A DNA stretch of 64,000 bases from Chrysaora quinquecirrha (taxonomy: Eukaryota; Cnidaria; Scyphozoa; Semaeostomeae; Pelagiidae), in NCBI GenBank assembly GCA_014526335.1, contig JACTAT010000267.1:464001-528000 (forward strand), given 5' to 3'. Positions within the stretch are counted from its first letter, which is position 1. Each line of letters opens with the position of its first letter. This document shows positions 1 through 11,219 of this stretch, piece by piece. The notes under the pieces are model-generated. The model ran no database searches, was not told the origin of the DNA, and saw only the letters and a list, made by a program, of their open reading frames with translations. A program made the position numbers and the translations under genes.

Positions 1-107
1 GTCATGGTTACTAGTCTTTGTAAACCTTCAGGGCCATCAGTAGACTGTTGACCTTCTCCGTTACCACACTACCTTCTTAAATACCATTTGAAAGAGTACC
101 CTTTTGA

Positions 108-282
108 CAGAGTCCAGAAAAGTGTTTAACCTTCCTCCAGACGAAAATGCCCCTAGCTGAAAACCTTCCACACTAAACAATTAAAAATAGGCGTGTGTTA
201 GGCGTGGCATCAGATTTTCTTTTGTTCTAACTGACCTTCCTCCGGTCAATGACCGTGTGACCGTAACTTTTTCTTGGCTCTG
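108..282. mobile_element. 175-bp hAT-like insertion (copy A only)
   Basis: Starts CAGAGTCC and ends GGCTCTG, flanked by perfect CCTTTTGA at 100-107 and 283-290. Copy B has the near-empty site (ACCATTTTGAGCGAC, about 14,032). The 8-bp target duplication and CAG ends suggest the hAT superfamily. The internal ACCTTCCTCC is shared with 20,247-20,802. Confidence 0.7.
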
Positions 283-1519
283 CCTTTTGAGCGACGTCAT
301 GGTTTGCAAAACATCCCTTATGGCTGAAAATTTTCAAAGAAAGCCCCCTTTTCATGTAGCTTGTGCGCTAGTACTTGTGCGCAGACTCAATTGTCGAGCC
401 TCCAGGACTTTTGTGGGGCCTTGGGACAGAAAGAGGACAGCCCCTCCGCGAATAACGAGCTAAACGAAACGAAAACAGGGGGTCCCGAAGCACTTCCTTT
501 GAAGTATTTTCTGATGACGCTCTCCAGATAAGCTGAAAATGCATTTCAGAACAAATTCTGCTCTTTGGTTGGGTTGGCTCTACGGCCATGGGGACTTTTA
601 AGTTTAGTACACAGCGTTGGCCTAAATATTGCCGTGTAAACCACAGTGTAAAATTTAACCAGAGAAATAATGAGTTTTACGTTAATAATTTTAGAAAGGT
701 TCGCAATGTTGAGTTGAAGTAAACATTGCTGAAATTGTGGGATTGATGAGAGAATTTGAGAACTTTTCTATGGTCATTCCAAACTTTCTTACACGTTTTT
801 ATTTCAACAGAAAGTTTTTGGGGGCCAGTCTTGAACCTTTCTTAGACGATTCATGTTTTCAGTAGACAGGGAATTTTTGGCAACATTCTAGCAAACTGGG
901 TAACGGGAATTTTTAAAGTAGTTTTGGACTCTTTGGTGGTGGGTGGTCATTTTAAGACTTGGGAACATTCTGGCAAATCAATGGTTGTGACGTCATCGAT
1001 GACGTAGAAAAGTTACGGTCAGTGAAAATCTGACTTTTGAATTTTGTGTTTTTAATGATATGGTCGGAAAGAACATCTCAAATGGAGCAAAAAAATTATA
1101 AAACACCAATTCGATTTGGCTTAATACTTAGAAGTTATTACGATTCGAAATTTGTGTGACGTCATCAAAACGCAAAACTGATATTTTGAGTCTTAACCGT
1201 TTCGTGCATAAATCTTTCTTTTGATGTGTTCAGCGTTGCTTTTAGGATAAAAGCATCATGTTCTCGGTCATTTACACTAATTTTAGTCATGTCAAACCTT
1301 AAATTACGAAGAATGCTCGTAATTTCTATTGTGATGCAGCTAGGGTTTCGAACTACTATGAATGTTGAAAAAGAAGAAAAAGATAAAACATTTTCTGCTT
1401 ACTTTCTCTGAGAATGGTAATATGATTGAGCTGGATAGAGCGAAGTACTTTTTTTATGACCACGGTCTTTAATTTCATTTATGTAGCCGGAAATGCTCGA
1501 GAAGACGGCAGACACCTAT

Positions 1520-2330
1520 GTTGATAAGTTGTAGACAAAGGCTTAGGCGAAGGCGTAGATGTAGATGAAGGCATAGGTCTAGAATAAGGCACAGGTATAG
1601 GTGTAGGCATAGGCGAAGGCATAGGCGAAGGTGTAGATGTAGCAAAGGCATAGTCATGCATAGGCGCAAGCGTAGGTGTAGATGTAGGCATTGGTGTAGG
1701 CGAAGGCATAGGCACAGGTGTAGGTGTAGATGACGGCATAGGCATCGGACAAGCCTTAGTTACAGGCCTAGGTGTAGATGTAGGCATAGGTGTAGGCTAA
1801 GGCACAGATATAGATGTAGGCATAGGCGAAGGCATAGGCACAGGTGTAGGTGTAGATGACCGCATAGGCATCGGACAAGCCTTAGGTACAGGCGTAGATG
1901 CAGATGTAGGCATCGGTGTATGCTAAGGCACAGATATAGGTGTAGGCATAGGCATAGGCCAAGGCATAGGCACAGGCATATGTGTAGATGTAGGCATTGG
2001 TGTAGGCGAAGGCATAGGCGAAGGCATAGGCACAGGCGTATGTGTAGATGTAGGCATTGGTGTAGGCGAAGGCATAGGCACAGGTGTAGGTGTAGATGAC
2101 GGCATAGGCATCGGACAAGCCTTAGTTACAGGCCTAGGTGTAGATGTAGGCATAGGTGTAGGCTAAGGCACAGATATAGATGTAGGCATAGGCGAAGGTA
2201 TAGGCACAGGTATAGGTGAAGGCATAGGCATAAGCGATGACGGAGGCACAGGTGTAGGTGTAGATGAAGGCATAGGAGTAGGCGAAGGCATAGACACTGG
2301 TGTAGGTGTTGGCATAGGCGGTTGTCGTCA
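1520..2330. repeat. Degenerate hexamer minisatellite (GGCATA/GGTGTA/GATGTA)
   Basis: About 135 six-base units inside the foldback element. A marker segment TCGGACAAGCCTTAG recurs at 1,745, 1,871 and 2,111, spacings of 126 and 240, both multiples of six, so larger blocks were copied in register. The MP/TSTP-type reading frames on the minus strand are a consequence of the repeat, not a gene. Confidence 0.9.
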
Positions 2331-2339
2331 GCGGATATT

Positions 2340-3094
2340 GCTAGTTTGGAAACCAGGCTTGGTGGTGGAGTGGAGGGGAATTCAAGTACTACGGTTCACC
2401 CTAAACACAGGAGAATCCGTTCACTTTTGTGTTAAAGTACGAAGTGTGCCACTTTTTATCAGTCTTAAAAGGCATAATACAGAGATTTATACAGGATAAC
2501 ATTAACCGACAAGCTATTTGAATTGACATTTGCAAAGAATTTTGATTAAGGTTCTAAAGTTACAAGGTGAGAGACGCAGTTCGAAAGTTGTTACGTTGAC
2601 AAATGTACAAATCTGTAAATGCGGCTTTGGGGGACAAGCCACTATGAATTCTCCAATAATAGCAGAGACGAGCGCTGAATGGTAACAATGAAAAAACGTA
2701 AGAAAAAGATATTATCAGATTCAGATATTATCTGGCTTGTGGCTCCTATTCTGGTGCAAATTTTGTTGCCCAAATATTGAACTGAAACTGAATCGGTCGA
2801 TTGGCTTCGCTAAGATTCGCTCCAGTTCATTTCTGCAATCGCTAGTAGCTGGCAAGTGGCCGCGCCATTTCTTCCTGTCTTTCGCAAATCTTGTCGACTG
2901 AAATGGACATACCTATTGATGTTATGGAGTGTCGTCTATGCAACGAGACTCAACCGTCCATGGCTGTCCCCCTCTTTCTTCTAGCATTTCTTCCTAACTA
3001 AGTGACTGTTCCCTCTAACCACGTATCAAAATGCTGTTGTTCAGGTTTTGTAAGCAGTGTCCCTATTTTTTGGTATATGTTTACCTTGAGATCC
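2340..3094. other. Unrecognised core of the foldback element
   Basis: No convincing coding frame, RNA or repeat seen. Absent from copy B of the duplication. Confidence 0.4.
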
Positions 3095-3864
3095 ACTTTT
3101 TAGTACTTCGCTCAAGCTAAATCATATTACCATTCTCAGAGAAAGTAAGCAGAAAATGTTTTATCTTTTTCTTCTTTTTCAACATTCATAGTAGTTCGGA
3201 ACCCTAGCTGCATCGCAATAGAAATTACGAGCATTCTTCGTAATTTAAGGTTTGAAATGACTAAAATTAGTGTAAATGACCGAGAACATGATGCTTTTAT
3301 CCTAAAAGCAACGCTGAACACATCAAAAGAAAGATTTATGCAGGAAACGGTTAAGACTCAAAATATCAGTTTTGCGTTTTGATGACGTCACACAAATTTC
3401 GAATCGTAATAACTTCTAAGTATTAAGCCAAATCGAATTGGTGTTTTATAATTTTTTGCTCCATTTGAGATGTTCTTTCCGACCATATCATTAAAAACAC
3501 AAAATTCAAATGTCAGATTTTCACTGACCGTAACTTTTCTACGTCATCGATGACGTCACAACCATTGATTTGCCAGAATGTTCCCAAGTCTTAAAATGAC
3601 CACCCACCACCAAAGAGTCCAAAACTACTTTAAAAATTCCCGTTACCCAGTTTGCTAGAATGTTGCCAAAAATTCCCTGTCTAAGAGGGAAAATAACATT
3701 TAGCTACAAAATTCCCTGTCTAATGTAGGGCGTGGTTTCAAGGAAAATAACCAAGTCGTACCCTGCGACACTTTTGCGTCAGACCAAACCTATATTCAGG
3801 CCCCAGTTGCATCTATGCCGACATGCCTCGTCGCGCCTTAACTTTTTTATCGGATTACACGCAG

Positions 3865-4000
3865 TTTTTTTTTATAAGCAACTTCGCTCGGCCCTACTTC
3901 AAAAAGTTGCTTATTTTTTTACCTCTTATGGCCACTATTCAGTAGCAAAAGTTGCTTAGTAGTTGCTTAATTTTAACTGCATTTTTTGCCCTAAGAATAG
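3865..4000. mobile_element. Old TA-family element remnant (AAGCAACTT word), copy A
   Basis: CAGTTTTTTTTTATAAGCAAC, then AAGTTGCTTA repeats in both this copy and copy B (15,637-15,760), so it predates the duplication. Same word as the intact element at 13,147. Confidence 0.5.
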
Positions 4001-4980
4001 TAGGTATAGAGGCTAGAAAATTAGCAAAATCTAACATTGCACATAAAATGACTGAAATCAAATCTCCCTGCTGATATTGTTACCATTAGAGACTTCGTAT
4101 TGAAAGTTTAACGGAAACCCCTCAATGAAATGCCTCACTTAACGATAAATACTCGGTTGATATGCGAGTTTTGACGACACATGAATGGAAATAGCTTCTA
4201 TGTTGATCAATCCTCGATTGCTTGCAGTGATATAAATTATTCTGGATGGAAAGTTTAGTTCAAAGATGTTACCTCTTTTGCTTGCTTGCTTTCTTGGCAA
4301 ATTCCAAATGTTTTATAAAAAAATGTTTGATCCTTTGGTTAGGGACTTAGTCTCGTCCCTACACTTTTTCCTGTGACTGTTATTCACTATAAACTTCGAT
4401 AAAAGCAAATTATTTTTACCTTTAATGGCGTTGACATCCAAACTTGTCTTGCAAAAGCTCAAAGTTCCACGTTAGAATCAATGCAAGAACGTAGGTATAG
4501 ATCGTACAGGTACTGATGCGATGCATATGCAACTTAATCCGCTTTGTGGTGCTCGCTTAAAGCACAGATTCTCTTTTCGGCTTATCTACATTTGTACGTA
4601 TGGCTTACAGCTTGGTAACATGTCTTCTGTTCAACTCCTGAAAAATCTTGCTTTTATAACCACAATTGTTTGGTATAATAAAACAAGACGATACCACCAA
4701 AAGATTCACTTAAAATTCATTCTCAATGGCGTTCTCAGAAGAAACGCCCCTTCTTGGTCTTTCAAGACGTCTTGTGGCTATAAATGATGCGAAGTTCGTT
4801 ATTTTGCTTGGCAACGTTGAAAAATATACCCAAAGAATGTAGTTACATGGGGGACAAGAACGCCCCTTCCATATGCTGTAATACTCTTCTTGCTATGATT
4901 CATTGCTTTCACAGATTTTTCTTGTATTTCTTTGCAAAGACACTCTATTTCAGAATAGATTTTTCCTGAAGTGGAATACC

Positions 4981-5050
4981 ACCATTGATGGGATTTGAAC
5001 CCAAGACTGCATGATGAGAGAACCAACGAAGACTTCACTGAGCTAAAGGA
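4981..5050 (-). pseudogene. tRNA-like relic or SINE head, copy A
   Basis: On the minus strand: TTAGCTCAGTGAAG (A-box-like), then GGGTTCAAATCCC (B-box-like) about 40 bases later. No convincing cloverleaf or anticodon stem, so not called a functional tRNA. Repeated at 16,762-16,830. Confidence 0.35.
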
Positions 5051-5075
5051 CGTAAAGAGCGCAGTGAAATCGTTA

Positions 5076-5432
5076 CACTCTTTTTTTTATAAGAACCAGG
5101 AAATTTTGATCGAGGCTGGCTGTTCTTAAATTTTTGCCGTTTTTGAGCCTGAAATGTTCTTAATCTGTTCTTAACTCCCTGGTTAGTTAGACATCTATAC
5201 TTTTCAATGATTGCCTTGGGTGGTACCAGGTTTGTGTGAAAATGCAGCATCCTTGTCTATTTCTTTGTTTGCTTACTTTTTACATTCATTCTGATTGTCT
5301 TACTTCATATTCAGCTGATATTCTTAGGGCTTATGAAAAGGCCAGCCTCAGCTTGTTTTTATTTTGTTCTTAAAATCTGGGCAAAATCCAGGCTCATGTT
5401 CTTATAACATTGTTCTTTTTAAAAAAAGAGGG
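5076..5432. mobile_element. TA-flanked MITE, word AAGAAC/GTTCTTA (copy A only)
   Basis: Ends CACTCTTTTTTTTATAAG and (inverted) CCCTCTTTTTTT, flanked by TA (5,074-75; 5,433-34). GTTCTTA occurs five times inside (5,122; 5,156; 5,166; 5,365; 5,398) and in the left TIR as TAAGAAC. Copy B shows the site without the insertion (ATCGTATAGTAACTATCC, about 16,843). Confidence 0.8.
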
Positions 5433-6246
5433 TAGTGATTCTCCAAGTCATAAGAATAACTCTGATAGCCAAAAGAGGGTAGACGAAAGACGTATTGTGA
5501 CCTTTTTGGAATGGCTCAAGTTCCGTGCAAACGAGGTCTTAGTGTATTCTCACTTGTACCACTGATCCCTTCAATTTTGATTTATTTTTTTCAGTTCTTG
5601 AACAGCTTGAGATGCGTTTCGATAAGCAAAGAGCACATAGAAAGAAATAAAAGAAAAAAGAATTCCAGCTGGTACCTGAGACTTATAAACTCTAATATTA
5701 TAGTTACATGACTTGCGCTAGATTTTATTCCTCTTTCACTTCATTGATATTGATTAACGGATAGCTCAATTGTCACTAACATAACCACATCTGAAGTTTC
5801 ATAGAGTGGGACCTCCTTTAACGGGCACCTCTATACAACGACCTGTGGAGTGAGTGGGCAAGCGGTCTAAGGATAGATTGTTTTTTTTTAGATCGATCAT
5901 GATATACATGTATTGTTAATATTTTTTATTAGTCATTTAATTTCTATTCATAGTCATAGCATCTTTTTTCGTGCTAGTTTTAGGTTAAATTTCCTTGAAG
6001 ATAAATAAATTTCTTTGCATTTGTTCTGTGTTCTCTATTCATTTTCTCACTTTTTCCAGCATTTGTGGGAGATTCTTTCGCGCATGCGCGTTCTTGTTTG
6101 GTCAAGATTTAATCCGTTCTCTGGCAAAGGATACCAGCTTTCAGTAATTTTGAAATAGTAGGCAATCCAGGCTGAAAGTGGTAGCAATGTGATGTCTCAA
6201 AGCTGTCATTTCCTCAAAACAGTCTTTGACCAACGCAATGGCACTT

Positions 6247-6935
6247 TCAGAAGATTGAATATCGCCCCATCCCACCAATGCTCGCATCACAGATGTAAAA
6301 ACCATGGTAAAACAAGACGGTGATCCCTACTGGTTCATGAAACTGGGCATTCGTTAATTTTATACCATCTCGACTGTCATTTGTATCGCTTACTTCAAAT
6401 GTCACAACAGAATCCTTGTCCCAGAAGAAAATTTTGGTTGACCAAAAAAGTGGAGAGAAATCCATTCAATGGCATCCATATCTTTGTTTCTTCTTTCTGT
6501 TTCTTTGGTCTGTTGGCAAAGCAATATCACTCAGAGAACCGGTGTCGAGATTAATCAGACTTATTCTTGAACTGCAAAAGACTGCGATATCGCAATAAAA
6601 ACAAGTACCAGTGAATGGACATCTGAGACCATGTGCTAGGATACTGATAAGGAGCATTTTCTGCTGTGATACCAATGCCATCTTGTGCTAGTTTCAGAAC
6701 GTCGTTAGACCTTGTAGAACAAGCAGCATATAACGATCCATACTCACCGATGGAGACAATGCAAACTTCCCATCTTTATTTGCTATACAGTTAACGACTT
6801 TTTTTACAGGATCCATTTTTTTCCTCATATTCTGCTGCAGTTTTCTTCTTTTTTTCTTCGAGGCGTGCTTTGCATGTCTTAAAGTTTCCGCCAGAAATTC
6901 TCTCACATTATGCTGAATGCATTTTAGCGCCATAT
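6247..6935 (-). pseudogene. Antisense propeller-like gene relic, copy A
   Basis: Three overlapping minus-strand frames follow one another: MALKCIQHNVREFLAETLRH and a KKKRRKLQ stretch; then INLDTGSLSDIALPTDQRN; then EPVGITVLFYHGFYICDASI. The INLDTG...SDI and PVGITV...VYICD-type phrases look like NHL/beta-propeller blades (inference). Frameshifts break it in several places, more than in copy B. No introns recognised. Function unknown. Confidence 0.5.
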
Positions 6936-7787
6936 TCTTTCTAACATTTCAAGTTTTAATCACGCCATCATCTAGTTCAAAGTCGCTTTCACGTAATCAC
7001 GTGGTAAAAAAATTCCTTTTTCGCGTGCACGCAAAAAGCGCGAATCACGCCACAACTCGTTAAAAAAAACGCATCACGCCCTATAACGCATCACGTCAAA
7101 GCTCTTGGGGGGGGGGCACTTCAGTGGCCTGCTGCACACCTCCTTCCCGCGGGAGTAGGAAGTACGGGAGTAGGAAGTCCGTCATTGAAGGAAACATGAG
7201 ATGAGACATGTGTGTCAAAGGCATTCTTTCAAAGGGGCGTACGGGGCATGCTCCCCCGGGAAAATTTGGAATTTTGTGTCTCCAGAGTCGCTCTGGTTGG
7301 GTTTCCGCGACTGAGAAAATATGCTATATATAACTACAAAATTATTCTATTTCACCAACTTATTGAAACATGCCCAATCTTACCGAGGGGTTCAGGGGTT
7401 TTTCGACCTTTTAAAGTAGGTCTCAAGTAGGTCGTTGGTCTTGTGTCTTAAACTTGAATGCATGAGTAAATAGCATTGCTTCAATTGGCTTCTACATTGC
7501 CATTGATGCATATTTAGGTATTGACTGGAGTTTCTTTGGGTGTTTTGAGCTGAAACGATCGGCTTGGTGACTAATAACATGCATGTGGCTTTCATAGTAT
7601 TATTTGATATGATTTTGAATTCAGAACAAATGGTGAACCCTACATTTACGAAACTATTATAACAATTTTGTTTTGGAAAGGGCCAACACTAGTGGGCAAA
7701 AAGCCAAAATTTGGCCAGGAAAAAGCCAATGGCCCAGTGGTTACAATGTTAAAGGATGCCCTGAAAGCGGGGACAAGGACTCCTGCT

Positions 7788-7829
7788 CATTGAACTATAA
7801 ACTAAAGTCTTTTTATTTATAGTTCAATG
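7788..7829. mobile_element. 42-bp hairpin insertion with 8-bp target duplication (copy A only)
   Basis: CATTGAACTATAAA...TTTATAGTTCAATG, 14-base perfect inverted ends with only 14 bases between them, flanked by perfect CTCCTGCT at 7,780-7,787 and 7,830-7,837. Copy B has a single CTCCTGCT at 19,097-19,104 and no insert, an exact empty site. The 8-bp duplication suggests hAT mobilisation. Confidence 0.85.
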
Positions 7830-8672
7830 CTCCTGCTACCGTATTGACTTGTTACTACAACCAACACCGGAACAAAACTTGAAAGAAGGATGAAATGGAA
7901 GAGAGGCAAGAGTCTCTAGAAATGATACAGTAAATGACCATCAGCAACTTTAGACAGAACGTGGGTACTTCAGTATGAATCAAACGAATCAAGTGACGAA
8001 GAAATCGATGAAACGCGAAACCAAAGATATCGATAGCAACCTGAGATCGGCAAAGAAACAACCTTTTTGTTACAATAGAATAATGTCATTTAAAATCTAC
8101 TATAGCTAAAACCTTTGACTGGATTTCCGATTTTGGGCGCGGGAACAAGATATGGAAAATATTTCGACATGATGGGAAAAAATTGACGTGATCGCATGAT
8201 TGATAAACCTGCTTGGGGGGGGGGCGCACTGGAGAAATCAATGCTCAATCCGCACAGTACAAGATGTAGACGAATTTCTGCAGCAATTTTACCGCGTGTG
8301 TCGTCTTTTTTTCTCCCAAATGAGCCACGCAAAATTCTGCCCACTATGTTCTGAGATCCCATTTTCATTTTCACGTTACTTTCAAAAAGAGAAAAGCATT
8401 CTCCCTGAAATACGGAGAGGAGCGGAGTTCAGTTCGCTAAAATTCCCCTAAGTTCCTGGCTACGGGTGGCTACCAAGTCCCTCGATCCCCGGTTTTGGAA
8501 CAAACGTCATCATCTTAGACCCATTTGACTTTGTTGTTGCTGTTGTTTACGTGTGGAAGAATTCTGTTCTGGTCTGCAAAATACACCAAATTGACTCTGA
8601 ATAATTCCTTTTCCCTCGCTCTCTTTTCCCTGCTTTCTTATTACACAAAGATTGGTTTTTTCCACAAGAAAA

Positions 8673-8726
8673 ATGGAAATAGAAAAGTTACATTTCAAGC
8701 TAAAATCTTTATCTGATCAACACCAG
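8673..8726 (+). CDS. PHF21A: PHF21A-like exon 1, duplicate copy A
   Basis: Codes 18 residues ([18 protein letters not shown]) and ends at a GTGAGT donor in phase 0. The start fits the ME-L start of vertebrate PHF21A. It is identical in protein to copy B at 21,099. No third exon lies between copy A exon 2 and copy B, so a transcript from here must splice over copy B to the exon at 25,894. It may be an alternative promoter or a dead copy. Confidence 0.75.
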
Positions 8727-9649
8727 GTGAGTCGTTTAATTTTTCAGGTTTAAACCTTTTAATCAGTGCTTGAAAACACAAGCAAAATGTTTCACGTCCT
8801 TGTTCTCCACTCAGGGAGGTCGGGAGGAAGGCGAAACAATGAGACACGAAACTTTTAGAGAGACGAACTTTCCTTCATTACTTAGTTTTTGTCTTTATGA
8901 TAAAGTAAGAAATCGTTGCTTGCTTGATATTTCTAAAATGAACTTGTTTCCGTTGATTTTCTCTTTTTAAAATAACAGACTTCCAAACTTTTGTAAAATG
9001 AAGAGAGAGTTTTGTTTTCCTTCTAGGCTCATATTGAGCAAGCAAGTCCAGATTTCGGATGATCAGTTTTTAAATTCCTAAAATCTCAAGCGTTATTCTG
9101 TAAAACTTGCAAACAAATTCAAGATATAAATCACGAATAACAGTTTTAAGTCATGACAAAATTGCTTTTTTGCAAAATTTATTCATCCCCTGAAAAATTG
9201 ATTAGAAACATCTGCACTTATTGCCTCAAAGTCTCAAACAGTCTATGGAGGTTTTGATAAAATCTTAGACATTTTTTATGTATAGATCCTAAATTGATTT
9301 CATTTTGCTGTTTTCTGTTATGAGTTACTGATAATTTCTACGCTTTTCAACTTATTTTTGAGATCTTTTTCCAATTTTGTGTCTTAAATCTTTAACTTGC
9401 TTTGAAATGTGACATTTTGTTTATTCATGGCGATGTTTTTTCAAATATTGGACACTAAAATATGAGCAGTAAATTAAAGCAAAAAATGTTTATTCTTTTG
9501 CATAAGCTGGGCGGATTTTGTTGTATATCAATTTAAAGATAAATACAAGGTTAAAAATTCTGGTCAGTAATGTTCCTTTCTAGTAGAATTTTTTTGAATT
9601 CAAAGGGAAAAGTTTTCTAAATTTGATTTTTGTACTCTTACTTTTGCAG

Positions 9650-9679
9650 TTGCTTCTAAGAAAATTGAGCAGCAGTGAG
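9650..9679 (+). CDS. PHF21A: PHF21A-like exon 2, duplicate copy A
   Basis: A 30-base micro-exon reading [10 protein letters not shown] after a TTTTGCAG acceptor and before a GTGAGA donor, phase 0 at both ends. The nucleotides match the copy B exon at 22,089. Being a multiple of three in phase 0, it could be skipped without breaking the frame. Confidence 0.7.
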
Positions 9680-11219
9680 GTGAGATAAAATTTTCTTTTA
9701 TGATTTTAACTCATACATTTTGAATTTCTTACTTGAATTTGTAAAAATTCAATCTTTTTAAAATTGAGAAGGCTCAAACTAGTTATTCAGATTGGGGATG
9801 ATAAGCAGAAAGCAATGGAGCATTATGGGATAGGAGACAATTCCATCTTGTTTTCAAAATATTTTTGGCCCAGTTATCAAGAACATTCTTTTATTTTTGT
9901 TCAGTTTTGAAAAATTTTCAAAAGCAAATTTCTGAAAGATCTATTTTTTAAAAGTTGAGGAAATGAAGGGTTTGGCCACAAAGATTCATTTACAAGGCTC
10001 TATAGGTCATACAACCTTCTTGTTCCTTAGAAATTTAAATTCATATACAGTATAATTGTTTTAGAATTGATATAAATGATAAACATCCACCACCAATAAC
10101 ACATGAATTTTACTCAAGTATTCAGATTAAAATATGCTGAAAAAATCAATAAATTTTCTCTTTTTTTTAAAAAGTGTATATAATTCTTTACAATATGAAC
10201 ATATGATGTTTACTTGAAATATGAAGTTTACTTGAAAATTTTCTTTCTAAATATGAATAATGGCATTGGAGTGAGAATTTGGAATGCAATGGGTTGATTG
10301 TTTCCCAAAGTTTGATGGAAAACTAATTTCGTGCCCATTCCTCCAGAGGGAACAAAGTAAAAATTTTGGGCATGAAACCTCAATATTAATGTAATTTATA
10401 ACTCTGAGCACAAGTTCCAGGGCTAATTGCCCCACTTGCTCTCATAAAAATTGAGAAATTCTTTGATTTTCCTATTGTTAGGTCCTGAATCTGTTGCTTC
10501 TGCCCCCACTGCATGGTGCCTTGCTTCCAACACCTCTGAAAAGTTCATTTGAAGAGCAGTTGTGTTATTTTTCTCTTTTTAGCCACACAAATGGGGTATG
10601 GGGGCTTGGGCCTTTTGGAAAAAATTTGCAAAATTCCTACCCATAATACCGTAATTTATCTAAGGTTGTTAGCCATGGGGGCTTTATCTAAGCACCTTTT
10701 TCAGATATCTTTTGAAAATTAAAGTGCTGCATTTTTTGAAAATTTTGGTTGTGTAGAAAACTGCGTATAAGTATCTAAATTTACATGACTTGATGTGAGG
10801 ACCTTCTAATATATTGCTCTTTAAACTTGAAACAGCATTCCCTGCCATATCATACTCTAGCTTAGCTCTGTATATATCTCTGCAGGGAAATTTTTTACTT
10901 TTCTTTTGATGATGTGCATACAACTCTCAAAATTCAAAGATCTAGAATCGTCACACTTCCTTCTTTGTCGATGCGCACGTTGCATATTCTATCATGGCCA
11001 CAATCAATGCGTGACTATACTGTCTTTGCTCGATCAGGACCTGCATACTTGGCTAATACACTCTCGATCATTCCTTGCTGATATCACGCGGTAAATTTTT
11101 TAAGAGGCGCCCTCTATAAGCTGCTGATCTTCGAAAGCCGATGATTATGATATTAAAAGACGTAAATTACGTGCATCGTTCCTTCGCAGTTGATCATTTA
11201 TAACCTACAACAAAATCAA

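Larger units (their letters stand above)
865..3681. mobile_element. 2.8-kb foldback element with ~590-bp inverted arms
   Basis: Left arm 865-1,450 and right arm 3,095-3,681 are inverted copies at high identity; ends are GACAGGG...CCCTGTC flanked by TA. Between them lies a degenerate hexamer minisatellite (1,520-2,330) and about 750 bp of unrecognised sequence. Both arms carry the same 61-codon open frame (1,226-1,411 plus, 3,136-3,321 minus), a by-product of the arms. No transposase is visible, so it is non-autonomous. Confidence 0.8.
1..10835 (+). repeat. Tandem segmental duplication, copy A (left edge outside the window)
   Basis: Nearly collinear with 13,935-23,251 at high identity, spanning a relic gene, exon 1 and exon 2 of the PHF21A-like gene and flanking intron. 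Homology stops after AACTTGAAACAG in both copies. Copy A carries its own insertions: 108-282, 865-3681, 5076-5432 and 7788-7829. Confidence 0.9.

Noticed and set aside
1479..2153. Minus-strand frames of MPTSTP/MPSPTP repeats, suggestive of a secreted repeat protein
   Set aside because: Direct result of the hexamer array lacking stops; all in a foldback element, no start context or splice sites.
4981..5050. Functional tRNA gene
   Set aside because: B-box-like motif present but no paired acceptor or anticodon stem; listed only as a relic.
8525..8716. 63-codon frame over exon 1 (and its copy at 20,921)
   Set aside because: In a different frame from the homologous [12 protein letters not shown] start; it has no similarity to a known protein and runs past the splice donor logic.
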